Source of the DNA: JAPUIN01 sp041580375
GTDB taxonomy: Bacteria > Acidobacteriota > Polarisedimenticolia > Gp22-AA2
Reading direction: 5' to 3'
DNA length: 41,057 nt
Assembly (NCBI GenBank): GCA_041580375.1
Contig: JBFGDZ010000008.1
Location: 1 to 41,057, forward strand
Shown here: positions 39,678-41,057 of the stretch, piece by piece
How positions within the stretch are numbered: the first letter of the stretch is position 1
Layout: every line of letters begins with the position of its first letter
Position numbers and translations under genes: made by a program
Notes under the pieces: generated by a model
The model's input: only the letters and a program-made list of their open reading frames with translations
Databases searched by the model: none
Told to the model about the DNA's origin: nothing

Positions 39678-40301
39678 ATGAGCGGGATCGAGCCGGACAC
39701 CTGTCAGCGCATCGGGCCTCTCCTCCGGAGCTACGGCCTCGGGAGCCTCGAGGAGGCCGACGATCGGGCGGTCCGTGAGCACCTCGTCACCTGCCCCGCC
39801 TGCCGATCCCTGGCCGCGGCGACCGACCCCTCCGTCCTGTTCCTCGAATTGCGGGGGAAGGAGGTTCCGGATCGGATCTGGGCCGGTTTCTCCGCGAGGC
39901 TGGACGAGGCGATCGCGGCGCGCCGGTTCCGCTGGAGCGACCTGTTCCGGTATCCGCGGCTGGCCTACCTCACCGCCCCCGTCGCCATGATGCTCGTGCT
40001 CGCCGTGACCTTCGTGTTGGTCGGTCCGCGGGGGCTCCGACTGGGCGATCGGCCCATCCGTCGCGGGGTCCCGTCGCCGTACGAGGCGGTCGACGCGGGG
40101 CGGGACACGGCCGACGCGGGGGCCGCGATGCGGGAGGACTTCCCGGCCGGCATCCGGCGCGGCGCGCCGTCCTTGACGCTCGCCCCGCCGGTGCTGGAAG
40201 AGGCCGGGGGGCCGAACGCGCGCGTCTACCGGTTCGAGGTGGGCGAGGGCCAGGAGGCCACGCCGATCTTCCTGGTGGTGGATGAGTCGATCGACATCTG
40301 A
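39678..40301 (+). CDS. zinc-finger anti-sigma factor
   Basis: 207 residues. The N-terminal domain matches the zinc-containing anti-sigma (zf-HC2) pattern: Cys in DTCQRI (about 9), then HLVTCPAC (about 36-43, HxxxCxxC). One membrane helix follows (about 98-118, YLTAPVAMMLVLAVTFVLV), then an extracytoplasmic tail of about 90 residues with no recognised domain. It would hold the ECF sigma at the membrane until a signal arrives. Start chosen at ATG 39678 with GGAGG 5 nt upstream; a longer start at 39588 lacks such a site. Confidence 0.85.
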   Translation: MSGIEPDTCQRIGPLLRSYGLGSLEEADDRAVREHLVTCPACRSLAAATDPSVLFLELRGKEVPDRIWAGFSARLDEAIAARRFRWSDLFRYPRLAYLTAPVAMMLVLAVTFVLVGPRGLRLGDRPIRRGVPSPYEAVDAGRDTADAGAAMREDFPAGIRRGAPSLTLAPPVLEEAGGPNARVYRFEVGEGQEATPIFLVVDESIDI

Positions 40302-40326
40302 CATGAAGAAGGAGGAGGAGCATGCC

Positions 40327-41057
40327 GTGAGCCGGTGCCGCCCGTTCGTCCACGCCGCCGCCGTCGCCGGGCTTCTCCTCGCCCTGTCGGCAATGCCCCC
40401 GGCGTACACCCAGACGGCCCGCACCTCGCCGCCGAACCCGTCCGAGGCGGCCCCAGGGCCGGCGCTGTCGCAGCAGGTCTTCACCGTCCGGTTCAAGACG
40501 GTCGACGCCGTGTATCTGCTCGTGAGCCCGCTCCTCGGGCCGCGCGGTTCGATCTCCGCGCAGCCGCATCAGCATACCCTGGCGGTCACCGACACGCCGC
40601 AGAACCTGCAGCGGATCGCCTCGGTGATCGCCTCGTTCGACATCCCGCCCCGCGCGGTCGAGGTCTCCGTGCAGCTGATTCTCGCGTCCTCCGGCGAGGG
40701 CGCGCCCGAGCCGACCCCGCCGCCGATCCGGGGCGTCATCGAGAAGCTGAACGCGCTGAGCACCCGATGGAACGACTACCGCCTGGTCGGCAATGCGCGG
40801 GTCCGGGGCACGGAGGGTGAGTTCAGCAGCCTGAGCGTCGGCGACGACTACCGGGTGAGCTTCCGCGTGGACGGAATCTCGGACGAGAGCCGGATCATCC
40901 GGTTCAAGCCGTTCGAGCTCGAGCGCAGGGAGCTGACGGTCGAGGGGAGCGAGAACTACGCGCGGGTGATGAACACCGTGCTGAACCTGCGCGACTCGCA
41001 GCTGTTCATCGTGGGCGCGTCGAAGATGGAGCGCAGCAACCGGGCCCTGTTCATGAC
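40327..41057 (+). CDS. exported secretin-N-domain-like protein (partial, runs off window)
   Basis: Open to the window edge, so the C-terminus is missing; 243 residues are visible. I prefer the GTG at 40327, 6 nt after a GGAGGAGGAG Shine-Dalgarno; an ATG at 40303 would translate that site. A signal peptide covers about 1-29 (hydrophobic AAAVAGLLLALSAM). Residues about 48-115 resemble a secretin N1-type domain (VFTVRFKTVDAVYLLVSPL, TLAVTDTPQNLQRIASVIASFDIP, then VEVSVQLILAS). The remainder has a beta-rich pattern (RRELTVEGSENYARVMNTVL, DSQLFIVGASK). Related to secretin (PilQ/GspD) N-terminal modules, but full secretin character cannot be judged. Follows the anti-sigma factor after 25 bp. Confidence 0.7.
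   Translation, partial: MSRCRPFVHAAAVAGLLLALSAMPPAYTQTARTSPPNPSEAAPGPALSQQVFTVRFKTVDAVYLLVSPLLGPRGSISAQPHQHTLAVTDTPQNLQRIASVIASFDIPPRAVEVSVQLILASSGEGAPEPTPPPIRGVIEKLNALSTRWNDYRLVGNARVRGTEGEFSSLSVGDDYRVSFRVDGISDESRIIRFKPFELERRELTVEGSENYARVMNTVLNLRDSQLFIVGASKMERSNRALFM

Overview
The window is 41 kb of very GC-rich bacterial DNA. ATG, GTG and TTG starts are all used, genes are tightly packed (many ATGA/GTGA/TTGA overlaps), and no stretch over 300 bp lacks a gene; the largest gaps are 38681-38965, 2608-2855 and 30584-30783. No rRNA, tRNA, CRISPR array, insertion sequence or phage gene was seen. AsmA, a BamD-type lipoprotein and a secretin-type exported protein indicate a diderm (Gram-negative) cell. 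CarD, an RqcH/NFACT protein, a stand-alone PASTA protein and bacterial tetrahydromethanopterin (H4MPT) genes suggest a deep-branching phylum such as Acidobacteriota or a neighbour. That placement is inference; no marker gene settles it.

Left arm (1-16.4 kb), mostly housekeeping: AsmA; a small exported protein; a FecR-domain protein with an Arg/Ser 12-residue repeat tail; then def-fmt-rsmB (initiator formyl-Met handling and 16S rRNA methylation); a PASTA membrane protein, rpe, a thioesterase and bamD; a GT4 glycosyltransferase coupled to a radical SAM/SPASM protein; a convergent DUF72 gene; and carD followed by an RqcH-like gene.

Centre (16.4-30.6 kb), the main feature: sixteen contiguous genes that appear to encode enzymes and cofactor biosynthesis for archaeal-type one-carbon metabolism. 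Three are core C1 enzymes: fae (formaldehyde + H4MPT), mtdB (methylene-H4MPT dehydrogenase) and mch (methenyl-H4MPT cyclohydrolase). Four resemble methanofuran enzymes MfnD, MfnF, MfnE and MfnB, and would build a methylofuran-like carrier. Others fit H4MPT synthesis: beta-RFAP synthase, a dihydropteroate-synthase-like protein, a FolB-type aldolase, DUF447, a CitG-like protein, two further ATP-grasp ligases, a HisA-like protein and a short-chain reductase. The layout is a set of divergent and convergent units: hisA-like(-) | mfnD-mfnF-mfnE(+) >< mfnB(-) | fae-mtdB-ATPgrasp-SDR-DHPS-folB-DUF447-mptG(+) >< citG-like-rimK-like-mch(-). Together they predict oxidation of formaldehyde to formyl-H4MPT level; the formyltransferase/hydrolase (Fhc) complex that would finish the path is not in this window.

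Right arm (30.6-41 kb): a chemoreceptor divergent from mch; a UPF0104 membrane protein overlapping nrdR; hsp20 overlapping lon; thiL; and an ECF sigma factor, anti-sigma factor and secretin-N-like exported protein that runs off the window end.

Housekeeping promoters are readable by eye. Nine sites pair a -35 box related to TTGACC/TTGACA with an AT-rich -10 box at about 17-18 bp, and several give very short leaders, which decided some start choices.
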